This document shows, piece by piece, positions 25,551-34,553 of a stretch of DNA of 64,000 nt. The stretch lies in NCBI RefSeq assembly GCF_021191695.1, contig NZ_JAIWPT010000004.1:184485-248484 (forward strand), given 5' to 3'. Positions within the stretch are counted from its first letter, which is position 1. Each line of letters starts with the position of its first letter. Below the pieces are notes generated by a model. That model was not told the DNA's origin, searched no databases, and saw nothing but the letters and a program-made list of their open reading frames with translations. This stretch comes from Proluteimonas luteida (lineage in GTDB: Bacteria; Pseudomonadota; Gammaproteobacteria; Xanthomonadales; Xanthomonadaceae). The translations under genes and the position numbers were made by a program.

Positions 25551-26399
25551 ATGCCACCGCTGCTGAAGGTCCGCGCCGAGCGCGACCGCATGTCCGCGAT
25601 CGAGCGGCGCATCGCCGACTTCGTGCTGGAGAACGCCCACCTGCTGCGCGACTACTCGTCGCAGCAGCTGGCAGACGCACTCGGCATCAGCCAGTCGAGC
25701 GTGGTCAAGTTCAGCCAGAAGCTCGGCTTCAAGGGCTATCCGGACCTGAAGTATTCGGTGGGCGAGGCGATCGCGCGCAATGGCGACAGCGCCCATCCCG
25801 CGCTGTCCGCCGACGCCGACGGCCCGGCCGATGCCGCCACGCCAGCGCTGGAACTGTGGCAGGGCAAGACCCGCGCCGAGGAAGAGACCCGGCTGATCAA
25901 TCCGCCACCGATGCTCGACGCCATTGCCGAAGGGCTGGACCGCGCTGGCCGCATCGTCATCGTCGGCCTGGGCGAGGACAACGTCGCCGCGCGCGCGTTC
26001 GCCGTGCGGCTGTCGCTGCTGGGCCTGTCGGCGGCGCACCACCCGGACCCGTCGCTGGCGTCGGCCCATGTCGCCGCCTGCGGCAAGCGCGACCTGCTGG
26101 TGCTGTTCTCCGAGTACGGGCAGCAACCGTCGCTGCTGCAGCTGGCACGGCTGTGCCACGAGCGCGGCGGCAGGGTCATCTCGGCCACCCGCCACAACGC
26201 CAATCCGCTGCGCACGCTGGCCGACTGGCCACTGCTGGTCTCGGCCCACCACGACCTGCCGCACGTGGAGATGGTGCTGTACCAGTCGGCGCTGCAGCAG
26301 CTGCTCGACACCTTGTTCCTGCGCCTGTGCGCATCGCCGGCGCGGCATACCCAGCTGGCCGAGAACCGCGCCCGCATCCATCACCTGCTCGACGCATGA
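25551..26399 (+). CDS. MurR/RpiR-family transcriptional regulator
   Basis: A 282-residue regulator with an N-terminal helix-turn-helix (ERRIADFVLENAHLL, LADALGISQSSVVKFSQKLGFKGYPDLK, residues about 18-65) and a C-terminal SIS sugar-phosphate domain (RIVIVGLGEDNVAARAFAVRL to SALQQLLDTLF). Relatives sense sugar phosphates such as MurNAc-6-phosphate. Its place inside a murein-peptide operon suggests it controls the locus in response to a wall-derived ligand; the ligand is inference. ATG at 25551 has an upstream GAGCGGAG. Its stop overlaps the next start (ATGA). Confidence 0.92.
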   Translation: MPPLLKVRAERDRMSAIERRIADFVLENAHLLRDYSSQQLADALGISQSSVVKFSQKLGFKGYPDLKYSVGEAIARNGDSAHPALSADADGPADAATPALELWQGKTRAEEETRLINPPPMLDAIAEGLDRAGRIVIVGLGEDNVAARAFAVRLSLLGLSAAHHPDPSLASAHVAACGKRDLLVLFSEYGQQPSLLQLARLCHERGGRVISATRHNANPLRTLADWPLLVSAHHDLPHVEMVLYQSALQQLLDTLFLRLCASPARHTQLAENRARIHHLLDA

Positions 26400-27232
26400 G
26401 GCCCGTCATGTCCGGCGCCGCCGCACGCACCGCATCCGCGAAGACCCGCCGCCATCGGCATGCCGCAGGCATGGCCGTGCTGCTGATGCTGCTGGCGGCA
26501 TGCGCGACCCGCGAACCGCAATCCGCCGCAACGCAGGCGACCGCCGGCGCGGACCAGCTGGTCGTCGTCACCAGCGCCGGCTGGGATGCAACGCAGGCAC
26601 GGCTGCGGCGTTTCGAGCGCGATGCCGGCGGCGCATGGCGGCAGGTCGGCGGCGACGTGCCGGTGATGCTCGGCCGCAGCGGCAGCGCCTGGGGCCTGGG
26701 CCTGCATCCACCGCAGACCGACGGTCCGCAGAAACGCGAGGGCGATGGCCGTGCACCCGCGGGCGTGTTCGCGATCGGCAGCGCGTTCGGCTACGCGGCC
26801 CACGGCATCGGCGCCCTGCCCTATGCGCCGATGCGGGCCTCGCACTACTGCGTCGACGTGCCGGACTCGCCGCTGTACAACCGCATCGTCGATGCGGCCG
26901 AGGTCGGCGACGCGGCGGTCGAAGGCGCCAGCGAGCACATGCGCCTGGACCTGCACAACGACGGCGACGTGCGCTACCGGCTCGGTTTCGTGGTCGGACA
27001 CAACGCCGATGGCGTGCCCGGGCGCGGCAGCTGCATCTTCGCCCACCTGCTGCGTCGCCCGGACGAGGTGACCGCCGGCTGCACCGCGATGGACGACGCG
27101 GCGATGGAAGCGCTGCTCGACTGGCTCGATCCCGCGCGCGCCCCGCGTTTCGTGCTGCTGCCGGAGGCCGCGTACCGCCAGCGACAGGCGGCGTGGGACC
27201 TGCCCGTGCTGTCGACCGGAGCGAAGCATTGA
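26396..27232 (+). CDS. L,D-transpeptidase (YkuD-like) lipoprotein
   Basis: A 278-residue protein with a lipobox LLAAC (about residue 36) after a hydrophobic stretch, so it is probably a lipoprotein. The conserved active-site region reads VVGHNADGVPGRGSCIFAHL, then TAGCTAM, with the catalytic Cys in the T/S-x-GC-x-A motif. YkuD enzymes form or cut L,D bonds in peptidoglycan, or act as L,D-carboxypeptidases. Translationally coupled to the MurR gene (ATGA) and to the GNAT gene (TTGA). A second in-frame ATG at 26408 is also possible. Confidence 0.87.
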   Translation: MRPVMSGAAARTASAKTRRHRHAAGMAVLLMLLAACATREPQSAATQATAGADQLVVVTSAGWDATQARLRRFERDAGGAWRQVGGDVPVMLGRSGSAWGLGLHPPQTDGPQKREGDGRAPAGVFAIGSAFGYAAHGIGALPYAPMRASHYCVDVPDSPLYNRIVDAAEVGDAAVEGASEHMRLDLHNDGDVRYRLGFVVGHNADGVPGRGSCIFAHLLRRPDEVTAGCTAMDDAAMEALLDWLDPARAPRFVLLPEAAYRQRQAAWDLPVLSTGAKH

Positions 27233-27714
27233 GCCTGCGGCCAGACGGGACACAGTCGCTGCAGACGCGCGTCGCCGGCCCCGGCGACGAGGCCCGGCTG
27301 CTGGAACTGGTCCGCGCGTTCTACGCCGAGGACCGCATCGTCTTCGATCCGGTCCGCGTCTCCAACGCGCTGCACGCCCTGCTCGCCGATCCGGCCTGCG
27401 GGACGATCCTGCTGCTCGGCGACGGCGACGGCATTGCCGGCTATCTGGCGCTGACGCGCGGCTTCAGCCTGGAACAGGGCGGCCACTTCGCGCTGCTCGA
27501 CGAGCTGTATCTCGGCCCCGCCGCGCGCGGCCGTGGCTGGGGCGCGGACGCGCTGGCCGCCGCGATCGAAGTTGCGCGCGGCTGGCAGGTCGCCACGCCG
27601 CGGCTCGAGGTCCACCACCACAATCCGCGCGCGAAGGCGCTGTACCAGCGGCTGGGTTTCGCCGACGACCACCGCGACCTGCTGACGCTCGACCTCGCCG
27701 CGCCGGCGCCATGA
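27229..27714 (+). CDS. GNAT-family N-acetyltransferase
   Basis: A 161-residue protein using a TTG start that overlaps the upstream stop. The acetyl-CoA site is visible as LYLGPAARGRGWGADALAAAI (about residues 91-111), preceded by LLDE and followed by LEVHHHNPRAKALYQRLGF, a typical GNAT C-terminal half. The acceptor is unknown; within this operon an amino-acid or wall-peptide amine is plausible but unproven. Confidence 0.88.
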   Translation: MSLRPDGTQSLQTRVAGPGDEARLLELVRAFYAEDRIVFDPVRVSNALHALLADPACGTILLLGDGDGIAGYLALTRGFSLEQGGHFALLDELYLGPAARGRGWGADALAAAIEVARGWQVATPRLEVHHHNPRAKALYQRLGFADDHRDLLTLDLAAPAP

Positions 27715-27811
27715 TGCGGGACGCGCGCCCACATCGCCTGCATGCACGCGATGGCATCGCCCGCGGCACATGGCATGCTCGTCCCGCCCTCTCCCTTGCC
27801 GCAGCGCACCG

Positions 27812-29101
27812 ATGACCGCCACCGTCCCGCCCCGCCGATTCCGGATTTCGATGCCCGTGCGCGTGCTGCTGGCGCTGCTGCTCGGCGCCATCGCCGGCCT
27901 GTCGCTGGCGGCGTGGGACGCCGCGGCGGCCGAACGCGTGGCCGGCTTCATGCAGCCGGTCGGCCGGCTCTGGCTCAATGCGCTGCAGATGACGGTGGTG
28001 CCGCTGGTCGCGGCGCTGGTCGTGGTCGGCATCAACGCCGCCGCGGACGCCGCGGCCTCGGGACGCACCGCGCGCGTGGCGATGACGGTGTTCCTGGTGC
28101 TGTTGCTGCTCAGCGGCAGCTTCGCCGCGGTGTCGGCGCCGGCGCTGCTGTCGATGCTGCCGCGCGACGAGCTGCAGGTGGCCGCATTCCGCGCCGCGAT
28201 CCAGGCGCCGGAAGTGCTGCCGCAGGCGCCGGGCTTCGGGCTGTGGATCACCAGCGTGATCCCAAGCAACGTGCTGGCCGCGGCCGCCGCCAGCGCGATG
28301 CTGCCGCTGGTGGTGTTCTCGATGTTCTTCGGCTTCGCCCTGACCCGGCTGGAACCCGAGCGCCGCGAGCGCATGCTGGAGCTGGTGCGCACGCTCGGCG
28401 ACACCATGATCGTCATCGTGCGCTGGGTGCTGTGGGTCGCGCCGCTGGGCGTGTTCGCACTGGTGCTGGCGGTCTGCGCCCATGTCGGGCTCGGCGTGCT
28501 GACCGCACTGGGCTACTACATCGCCCTGCAGTGCGTGCTGTACATCGCGGTCACGCTGCTGCTGTACGTCGTCGCGGTGGTCGTCGCCGGCGAACGGCTC
28601 AAGCGCTTCGCCGCCGCACTGGTGCCGGTGCAGGCGATCGCCGCCAGCACCCAGTCGTCGCTGGCCTCGCTGCCGGTGATGGTCGACAGCGCGCGCCAGC
28701 GGCTGGGCTATCCGCTGGCGGTCACCTCGCTGGTGCTGCCGATGGCGGTCTCGCTGTTCCGCATCGCCAGCCCCGTGCAATACCTCAGCGTCGTGGTGTT
28801 CATCGCCTGGATGTACGGCATCGAGCTGGGCGCCGCGCAGCTCGCGGTCGCGGTCGGGCTCAGCGCGGTCATCAGCATGGGCTCGGTCGGCCTGCCCGGC
28901 CAGGTCAGCTTCATGACCAACAACCTGCCGGTGACCCAGGCGATGGGCCTGCCGGTCGAACCGCTCGGCGTGCTGCTGGCGGTCGACACCATTCCCGACG
29001 TCTTCGCCACCGTCGCCAACACCAGCGCCGACGTCACCGCGACCGGCGTCGTCGCCCGTCAGACCGGCGCGGCGCCGGATCCGCTCGACGCCGGGCCATG
29101 A
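27812..29101 (+). CDS. Dicarboxylate/amino acid:cation symporter (DAACS family)
   Basis: A 429-residue membrane protein with about eight hydrophobic segments plus the re-entrant serine-rich hairpin AIAASTQSSLASLP (about residues 286-299) and the FMTNNLPVTQ and LLAVDTIPDVFATVANTSAD segments that bind Na+ and substrate in GltPh/GltP-type carriers. It likely imports an acidic amino acid or dicarboxylate with Na+ or H+. After epimerase and peptidase action, glutamate would be a sensible cargo; this is inference from position. Its stop overlaps the arsC start (ATGA). Confidence 0.92.
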   Translation: MTATVPPRRFRISMPVRVLLALLLGAIAGLSLAAWDAAAAERVAGFMQPVGRLWLNALQMTVVPLVAALVVVGINAAADAAASGRTARVAMTVFLVLLLLSGSFAAVSAPALLSMLPRDELQVAAFRAAIQAPEVLPQAPGFGLWITSVIPSNVLAAAAASAMLPLVVFSMFFGFALTRLEPERRERMLELVRTLGDTMIVIVRWVLWVAPLGVFALVLAVCAHVGLGVLTALGYYIALQCVLYIAVTLLLYVVAVVVAGERLKRFAAALVPVQAIAASTQSSLASLPVMVDSARQRLGYPLAVTSLVLPMAVSLFRIASPVQYLSVVVFIAWMYGIELGAAQLAVAVGLSAVISMGSVGLPGQVSFMTNNLPVTQAMGLPVEPLGVLLAVDTIPDVFATVANTSADVTATGVVARQTGAAPDPLDAGP

Positions 29102-29460
29102 CCATGACCGACACCTTCACCCTGTACCACAATCCGCGCTGCTCGAAATCGCGCGCCGCGCTGGACCTGCTGGAGCGCCGCGGCATCCATCCGCGCATCG
29201 TGCGCTATCTCGACGATCCACCGGACGCGGCCGCCCTGCGTACGCTGCTGCGCAGGCTCGGCATCCCGGCGCGTGCGCTGCTGCGCACCGGCGAGGACGA
29301 CTATCGCGCGCTCGGCCTCGACGATCCGGCGCTGGACGACGATGCGCTGATCGCAGCGATGGCCGCGCATCCGAAACTGATCGAACGCCCGATCCTGGTG
29401 CGCGGCGAGCGGGCGGTCGTCGGCCGGCCGACCGAACGGCTGCTCGCACTGATCGACTGA
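29098..29460 (+). CDS. arsC: Arsenate reductase, glutaredoxin-linked ArsC family
   Basis: A 120-residue thioredoxin-fold protein with the catalytic Cys in LYHNPRCSKSRAALDLL (about residues 10-26), and the conserved IERPILVRGERAVVGRP end that supplies the Arg residues of ArsC. It would reduce arsenate to arsenite with glutathione and glutaredoxin. No arsB, arsR or acr3 is nearby, so its being last in the peptide operon may be incidental, or it may have another role as ArsC-like proteins sometimes do. Confidence 0.9.
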   Translation: MTMTDTFTLYHNPRCSKSRAALDLLERRGIHPRIVRYLDDPPDAAALRTLLRRLGIPARALLRTGEDDYRALGLDDPALDDDALIAAMAAHPKLIERPILVRGERAVVGRPTERLLALID

Positions 29461-29480
29461 GCGCCGTCGACCCGGGACAC

Positions 29481-29621
29481 GCGAGTTGCGCAGGGCGGGT
29501 CTCGACCCGCGACTCGTGACGGCACCGGTGCTCGTGGCGGATCGGGATCCGCCCTACGGTGGCTGCGCGCCTGTCGCTGCTGCAACCCCTGCGCCCGTTG
29601 TGCACCGCGGGCTCGACCCGC
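29481..29621. repeat. Cluster of three short hairpins between convergent genes
   Basis: Three small inverted repeats lie here: GCGGGTC/GACCCGC (29495-29510), GGCGGATC/GATCCGCC (29536-29553) and GCGGG/CCCGC (29607-29621). Their related GC-rich stems resemble REP clusters and probably separate the arsC and glutamate-synthase-like transcripts. Confidence 0.55.
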
Positions 29622-29626
29622 CATTC

Positions 29627-31255
29627 TCAGTGCGACTTCGCCGCTTCCATCGTCCGCACCCGCGCCGGCGGCGCGAAGCTGTCGGCACGCGCGACCGGCC
29701 AGAACGTGCGGAACACCGCATGCTCCGGCACCCCGCCGACCAGCTCGCCCGGCTCGAGAAACCGGTACAGCGCGGCCAGCGAGCGCACTTCAGTCGGCGA
29801 AACCCGGCGCAGGATATGCTCCGGGCCCAGCTGCATCGGATGCTCCAGACCCGCTGCGCCGAGCATGTCGCGCAACGCCTTGAGCGTGTTCTGGTGGAAA
29901 TGGAACACGCGCTCGGCCTTGTCGCCGACATCGAGCGTGCGCCAGCGCGCCGGATCCTGCGTGGCCACGCCGGTCGGGCACTGGTCGGTATGACAGCTGC
30001 GCGACTGGATGCAGCCGAGCGCGAACATGAAACCGCGGCCGGCATTGCACCAGTCCGCGCCCATCGCCAGCGCGCGGGCAATGTCGAAGCCGCTGGTGAT
30101 GCGGCCCGCCGCCGCCACGCGCACGCGGTCGCGCAGGCCGATGCCGACCAGGGTGTTGTGCACCAGCATCAGGCCTTCCTGCAGCGGCAGGCCGACGTGG
30201 TTGATGAACTCCGACGGCGCCGCACCGGTCCCGCCCTCGGCGCCGTCGACGACGATGAAATCCGGCAGGATGCCGGTCTCCTGCATCGCCTTGGCGATGC
30301 CGAACCACTCCCACGGATGGCCGATCGCCAGCTTGAAGCCGGTCGGCTTGCCGCCCGAGCGCGCGCGCAGCCGCTCGACGAACTCCAGCAGCCCGATCGG
30401 CGTCGAGAACGCGCTGTGCGCCGCCGGCGACTCGCAGTCGACGCCCTCCGGAATGCCGCGCGTGGCCGCGATCTCGGCCGTGACCTTCGCCCCCGGCAGC
30501 ATGCCGCCGTGTCCGGGCTTGGCGCCCTGCGACAGCTTGATCTCGATCATCTTCACCTGCGGCTCGGCGGCGTTGTCGGCGAAACGCGCCTCGTCGAAGC
30601 GTCCGGTCGCGTCGCGGCAACCAAAATAGCCCGAGCCGATTTCCCAGACCAGGTCGCCGCCGGCCTCGCGGTGGTAGCGCGAGATCGCGCCCTCGCCAGT
30701 GTCGTGGAAGAAGTTGCCGAGCTTCGCGCCGCGGTTGAGCGCGCGGATCGCGTTCGCCGACAGCGAACCGAAACTCATCGCCGAGATGTTGAACACGCTG
30801 GCCGCGTACGGCTGCGCGCGCTCTTCGCCGACCGGCACGCGGAAATCGTGCGAGGCCGCGTGCGCTGGCGCCAGCGAATGGTTGATCCACTCGTAGCTGG
30901 ACCCGTACATCGGCAGCTCGCTGCCGAACGGCACCACGTCGCTGACGTTCTTCGCGCGCCGGTACACCAGGTCGCGCTGCTGCCGCGAGAACGGCACCTC
31001 GTCCTGGTCGTTCTCGATGAAGTACTGGCGGATCTCGGGCCGGAAGTTCTCCAGCAGGAAGCGGAAATGCGCGGTCAACGGGTAGTTGCGGCGCAGCGTC
31101 GACTGGCGTTGCAGCAGGTCCAGCGTGCCCAGCCACGCCAGCGCGATGAACACCACCGCGGCGACCGCCCATGCGCCGGAGCGCAGCCACAACACACTTG
31201 CCAGGGACACCACCGCCATGACGACGCAGAGCCCGTACGCCAGGTAGCGAAGCAT
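29627..31255 (-). CDS. FMN-binding glutamate synthase family protein
   Basis: A 542-residue protein like the central FMN half of GltB but membrane-anchored: two N-terminal hydrophobic segments (LAYGLCVVMAVVSLASVLWL and AWAVAAVVFIALAWL). The barrel shows FNISAMSFGSLSANAIRALN, GAKPGHGGMLPG, DGAEGGTGAAPSEF and a 3Fe-4S cysteine set in CIQSRSCHTDQCPTG. No glutaminase domain is present, so it cannot use glutamine like full glutamate synthase. Family members of this length have unknown physiological substrates. It is a single gene with a 287-bp upstream region. Confidence 0.9.
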   Translation of the reverse strand: MLRYLAYGLCVVMAVVSLASVLWLRSGAWAVAAVVFIALAWLGTLDLLQRQSTLRRNYPLTAHFRFLLENFRPEIRQYFIENDQDEVPFSRQQRDLVYRRAKNVSDVVPFGSELPMYGSSYEWINHSLAPAHAASHDFRVPVGEERAQPYAASVFNISAMSFGSLSANAIRALNRGAKLGNFFHDTGEGAISRYHREAGGDLVWEIGSGYFGCRDATGRFDEARFADNAAEPQVKMIEIKLSQGAKPGHGGMLPGAKVTAEIAATRGIPEGVDCESPAAHSAFSTPIGLLEFVERLRARSGGKPTGFKLAIGHPWEWFGIAKAMQETGILPDFIVVDGAEGGTGAAPSEFINHVGLPLQEGLMLVHNTLVGIGLRDRVRVAAAGRITSGFDIARALAMGADWCNAGRGFMFALGCIQSRSCHTDQCPTGVATQDPARWRTLDVGDKAERVFHFHQNTLKALRDMLGAAGLEHPMQLGPEHILRRVSPTEVRSLAALYRFLEPGELVGGVPEHAVFRTFWPVARADSFAPPARVRTMEAAKSH

Positions 31256-31373
31256 CGCGTTCCTCAGCCTTGGAAGATGGGTGCCCGAAGCCGGGTCGAA
31301 CCGCCATGGCCTGCACCCGGTGGATCCCGGGCAGCCACGCCGGCGGACACATCCCCGGATCCGGATACGGCAC

Positions 31374-31395
31374 GCCGCAGCAGGTTTGCTGCGGC
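31374..31395. other. Hairpin in the gap upstream of the glutamate-synthase-like gene
   Basis: GCCGCAGCA and TGCTGCGGC pair across GGTT, a 9-bp stem. It lies in the 287-bp space downstream of the phosphatase/hydrolase pair and upstream of the FMN gene. There is no T-run, so a terminator role is uncertain. The rest of the space shows nothing recognisable. Confidence 0.4.
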
Positions 31396-31542
31396 GACCG
31401 CGGGCCCAATCATACCCGGTGCGGGCCGGCAATCACGCCGATTCCCGTTGCTGCGACCCCTGGCCCGCGCGGGTTCCCGGCTCTGGGCGGCAAAGCCGCG
31501 GACGTACCTTCGCAGTCTTCGTCCGGCAGCGCGGATGGCCGC

Positions 31543-32823
31543 TCAGTCGCTGTCGTACGGCCCGAAAACCGCCTTGATCCGCCGCTCCTCGTCGGCGTCG
31601 TCGAGCACGTAGACACGGTAGCTTTCCCCGCCCTCGGCGACCCGGATGACGACGTGCCCCTGCGTACTGGCGGCGTGTTCCACGCCGTAGGTGGTTTTCG
31701 CGGTGGCCTCCGAGACATTGGTGACGAAGATGTCCCGGGGCCCGTTCCAGATTCCCTTCGAGGTCATGCGCCGGTAGGTGTTCACCGCCGGATGGCCTTC
31801 GGCGCGGGAACCGACCACGATCACCCGCGGGCGCAGGGTGCCCAGGAAAGCGGTGCTGTTCGCATCCCAGCTGCCGTGGTGGTTGGCCTTCATCGCATCG
31901 ACCGGACCCGTCGCCCGCGCCACCGGCGTTTCGATGTCCTTCCAGGCTTCTTGCCCGAACGTCGTTTCCTCGTCGTGGGACGAGAGGTCGCCACCGGTGA
32001 AGTAATCGAACCTGCCGTAGGAAACCTTGAACGCGATGCTCAGGTTGTTCTCGATCGGATGATCGTCCGGCGCCAGGTCCTCCAGGGGCGGGAACACGTG
32101 GCGGGTGCCATTCTCCGTGCCGTCCCACACCACGCCGTTTGCGGCGATGTTCCTGATCGAGAACTGTGGATACGCGTCCGCGGCATGCACCGGCACGAGC
32201 TGGTCCCTGCGGCCCGGCAGGAAGCGCTGCACCGTGAGGCCGCGGTTGGCCACCTGCCAGGCGAGGAACCTGCGGTAGTTGTCCATCGTCGGATTCTCGA
32301 TCCGCCTCGGGTAGTCGTAGTCCGGCCAGTCCCGGTCGATCACCCTGGCGACCGGGATCAGGTCGGCGATCTCGGTGATGCCGCTGCGCCGGTACGGGCC
32401 GATCTCCGAATGCGGCGAATCCTCGACGATCGCGCCCATGTGATCGCCATGGAAATGGGTAATGAGCGCGTAGTCGATCTGCGCCGCGCCTGCGGGCAGC
32501 ACGCGCTGCACGTAGCGCGCAACCCATTCCCCGGGCGGGCGCGAGGCGTCGGGCCGGGTCGGCAGCGAGAACGGCGGCTTCTCCACGGTCTTGCCGCTGG
32601 TATCCACCAGCAGGCTGGTGCCGTCGGGCATGATCAGCAGCTGCGCCTCGCCGCGGCCGGTATTGATGTGGTGGATGTCCAGCTCCCCCCTGGTCCATGC
32701 CGGCAGCGGGCTGCCGACCCGGGGCCCAACCGCGGCAACCTGCGCAGCCGCATCGACGCCGGACGACGCGGCAGGCACCAGCAGCGCCAGCAGCAAGCAC
32801 TTCGCGTGCATGGCGCCCCTCAT
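31543..32823 (-). CDS. Secreted metallo-beta-lactamase-fold hydrolase
   Basis: A 426-residue protein with a signal peptide (CLLLALLVPAASSGVDAAAQ). The metal motif THFHGDHMGA (about residues 118-127) and later ANHHGSWDANSTAF place it near the ComEC-type soluble hydrolases of the MBL fold, which often cut phosphodiesters. Its ATG overlaps the stop of the PhoD-like gene (ATGA), so the two are made together. The substrate is unknown; with a PhoD partner, an exported phosphodiester or nucleotide is a reasonable guess. Confidence 0.87.
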   Translation of the reverse strand: MRGAMHAKCLLLALLVPAASSGVDAAAQVAAVGPRVGSPLPAWTRGELDIHHINTGRGEAQLLIMPDGTSLLVDTSGKTVEKPPFSLPTRPDASRPPGEWVARYVQRVLPAGAAQIDYALITHFHGDHMGAIVEDSPHSEIGPYRRSGITEIADLIPVARVIDRDWPDYDYPRRIENPTMDNYRRFLAWQVANRGLTVQRFLPGRRDQLVPVHAADAYPQFSIRNIAANGVVWDGTENGTRHVFPPLEDLAPDDHPIENNLSIAFKVSYGRFDYFTGGDLSSHDEETTFGQEAWKDIETPVARATGPVDAMKANHHGSWDANSTAFLGTLRPRVIVVGSRAEGHPAVNTYRRMTSKGIWNGPRDIFVTNVSEATAKTTYGVEHAASTQGHVVIRVAEGGESYRVYVLDDADEERRIKAVFGPYDSD

Positions 32824-34424
32824 GCCCTGTGCAACCGCGGTTCGTCGGGCGTGACGACGAACCGGGCGCGGGTGCTGAGCCTGCCACCCTTGCGCTGCAC
32901 CTGGTCCATCACTTTCACATCGGCGCGCCATTGGTCCGGCGTCACATCGAACGTGTGGTAGCCGCGCAGGTTGTCGGCCAGCTTCAGGAAGGGATTGCCG
33001 GCATCGGTGAAGCGCGTGACGTTGGCGGAATCGATGCCGCCATCGCCGTTGGAGGAGATCGACGTCGCCAGGAACTCGGTCGCCGCCGCCGGACCGTCCG
33101 GTTCGTCGTCGCGCAACGGCACCTCGCCGATGGCGTTCATGTGCGCATCGCCGGTGGCGATGACCACGTTGGTCAGCTTCCGGTCCGCAATCGACTTGAC
33201 CAGGCGCGCCCGGGACCCCGGATAGCCGTCCCACTTGTCGGGGAACCACGTCTGTTCCTCGCCTCCGGAACCGCGCGCCTTCAGCGGCATCACGAACACC
33301 TGCTGCGCGATCAGGTTCCAGCGCGCGCCATTGTCCAGACCGGCGTCCAGCCAGGCCTCCTGCGCCGGGCCCATGATGCTCGACGGTTCGCCTGCCTCGT
33401 ACCTGCACCTGGCCGACGAGGGGTCGAGACAGCGCTGGTTGGCACGATGGCTGCGCGTATCCAGCACATGCATGCGCAGCAACCTGCCGTAGTCGAGCCG
33501 GCGGAAATAGCGCGTACCGCCATCCACGCGCGGGAACTGCGTCCTGCGCACCGGCAGGTTCTCGTACCAGGCCTGCATCGCCACGAACCTGCGCAGTGCG
33601 AACACCTCCGGCGGCGTGCGGTCCTGGTCCCATTCCCCGCCCCAGTCGTTGTCGATCTCGTGATCGTCGAAGGACATCACGAACGCTGCCGACGCGTGCG
33701 CGGCCTGGAGGTCGGGGTCGGACTTGTAGAGCGCGTAGCGGCGGCGGTAATCGTCCAGCGTGTAGATCTCGCCGCCGACATGGTCGCGCTCGACGGCCAG
33801 GTTGCCGGCCGCATCGTAGATCGGGAACTTGTCCGTGTTGCGGCCGGCGGGGCCTTCGTAGATGTAGTCGCCGTAATGGAAGACCGCATCGAGCTCCGGT
33901 TCCTCGCTCAGGTGGCGGTACGCGTCATACCAGCCCTGGTAATAGGCCTGGCAACCGGCAACCGCCAGGCGCACGCGGCCGGGCAGGTCGTCGGCAGCCG
34001 GCGCCGTACGCACCACGCCAACCGGACTGGCGCCCGCCCCGCCGACAATGAAGCGGTACCAGTACGGACGGGCGGGCTTCAGCCCCTGGACCTCCACGTG
34101 CACGCTGTGGCCGAGCTCGGGACGCGCCAGCGCCTCGCCGGCGAGCACGATACGCGCGAACCTCGCGTCCTCGGCAATCTCCCATTTCACCGGCACGGCC
34201 AGCATCGGCATGCCGCCGTGCTCGGCCAGCGGTTCCGGCGCCAGCCGCGTCCAGATCACGAACCCGTCCGGCCAGGGATCGCCCGAAGCCACGCCCAGCG
34301 AGAACGGATAGGCAGTGAATGCGGGCGCGGCCCAGGTCCTGCCGGCGTGGCCGAGTCCGGCGAACATGGCCAGGCTGCCGGCGCCGAGCAGGAACCTGCG
34401 GCGGTCGAGTTTGGGATATGACAT
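32820..34424 (-). CDS. PhoD-like alkaline phosphatase/phosphodiesterase, Tat-exported
   Basis: A 534-residue protein starting with a twin-arginine signal (LDRRRFLLGAGSLAMFAG). An N-terminal fibronectin-like PhoD_N domain (FSLGVASGDPWPDGFVIWTRL) is followed by the metallophosphatase core: AVAGCQAYYQ, FHYGDYIYEG, SFDDHEIDNDW and ATGDAHMNAIGE supply the metal ligands. PhoD enzymes carry Fe3+/Ca2+ and release phosphate from mono- and diesters in the periplasm or outside. ATG at 34424 gives the proper Tat signal. It lies downstream of a signalling TonB receptor, suggesting uptake of its product or substrate. Confidence 0.93.
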   Translation of the reverse strand: MSYPKLDRRRFLLGAGSLAMFAGLGHAGRTWAAPAFTAYPFSLGVASGDPWPDGFVIWTRLAPEPLAEHGGMPMLAVPVKWEIAEDARFARIVLAGEALARPELGHSVHVEVQGLKPARPYWYRFIVGGAGASPVGVVRTAPAADDLPGRVRLAVAGCQAYYQGWYDAYRHLSEEPELDAVFHYGDYIYEGPAGRNTDKFPIYDAAGNLAVERDHVGGEIYTLDDYRRRYALYKSDPDLQAAHASAAFVMSFDDHEIDNDWGGEWDQDRTPPEVFALRRFVAMQAWYENLPVRRTQFPRVDGGTRYFRRLDYGRLLRMHVLDTRSHRANQRCLDPSSARCRYEAGEPSSIMGPAQEAWLDAGLDNGARWNLIAQQVFVMPLKARGSGGEEQTWFPDKWDGYPGSRARLVKSIADRKLTNVVIATGDAHMNAIGEVPLRDDEPDGPAAATEFLATSISSNGDGGIDSANVTRFTDAGNPFLKLADNLRGYHTFDVTPDQWRADVKVMDQVQRKGGRLSTRARFVVTPDEPRLHRA

Positions 34425-34553
34425 CTTCTGGATCACCTGTGTGCTGGAGCGAAAGATCCGGCCGCGCCGTCGACGCGGCCCGGGACCGCGCATGCGATGC
34501 GGCCCCTTGCGACGACCATGGTTTCCGTCGGCAGGACGCCGACGCGTGCGCGG

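Noticed and set aside
29098..29460. Arsenic resistance operon
   Set aside because: Only an ArsC-like gene is present, with no arsR, efflux pump or other ars gene near it.
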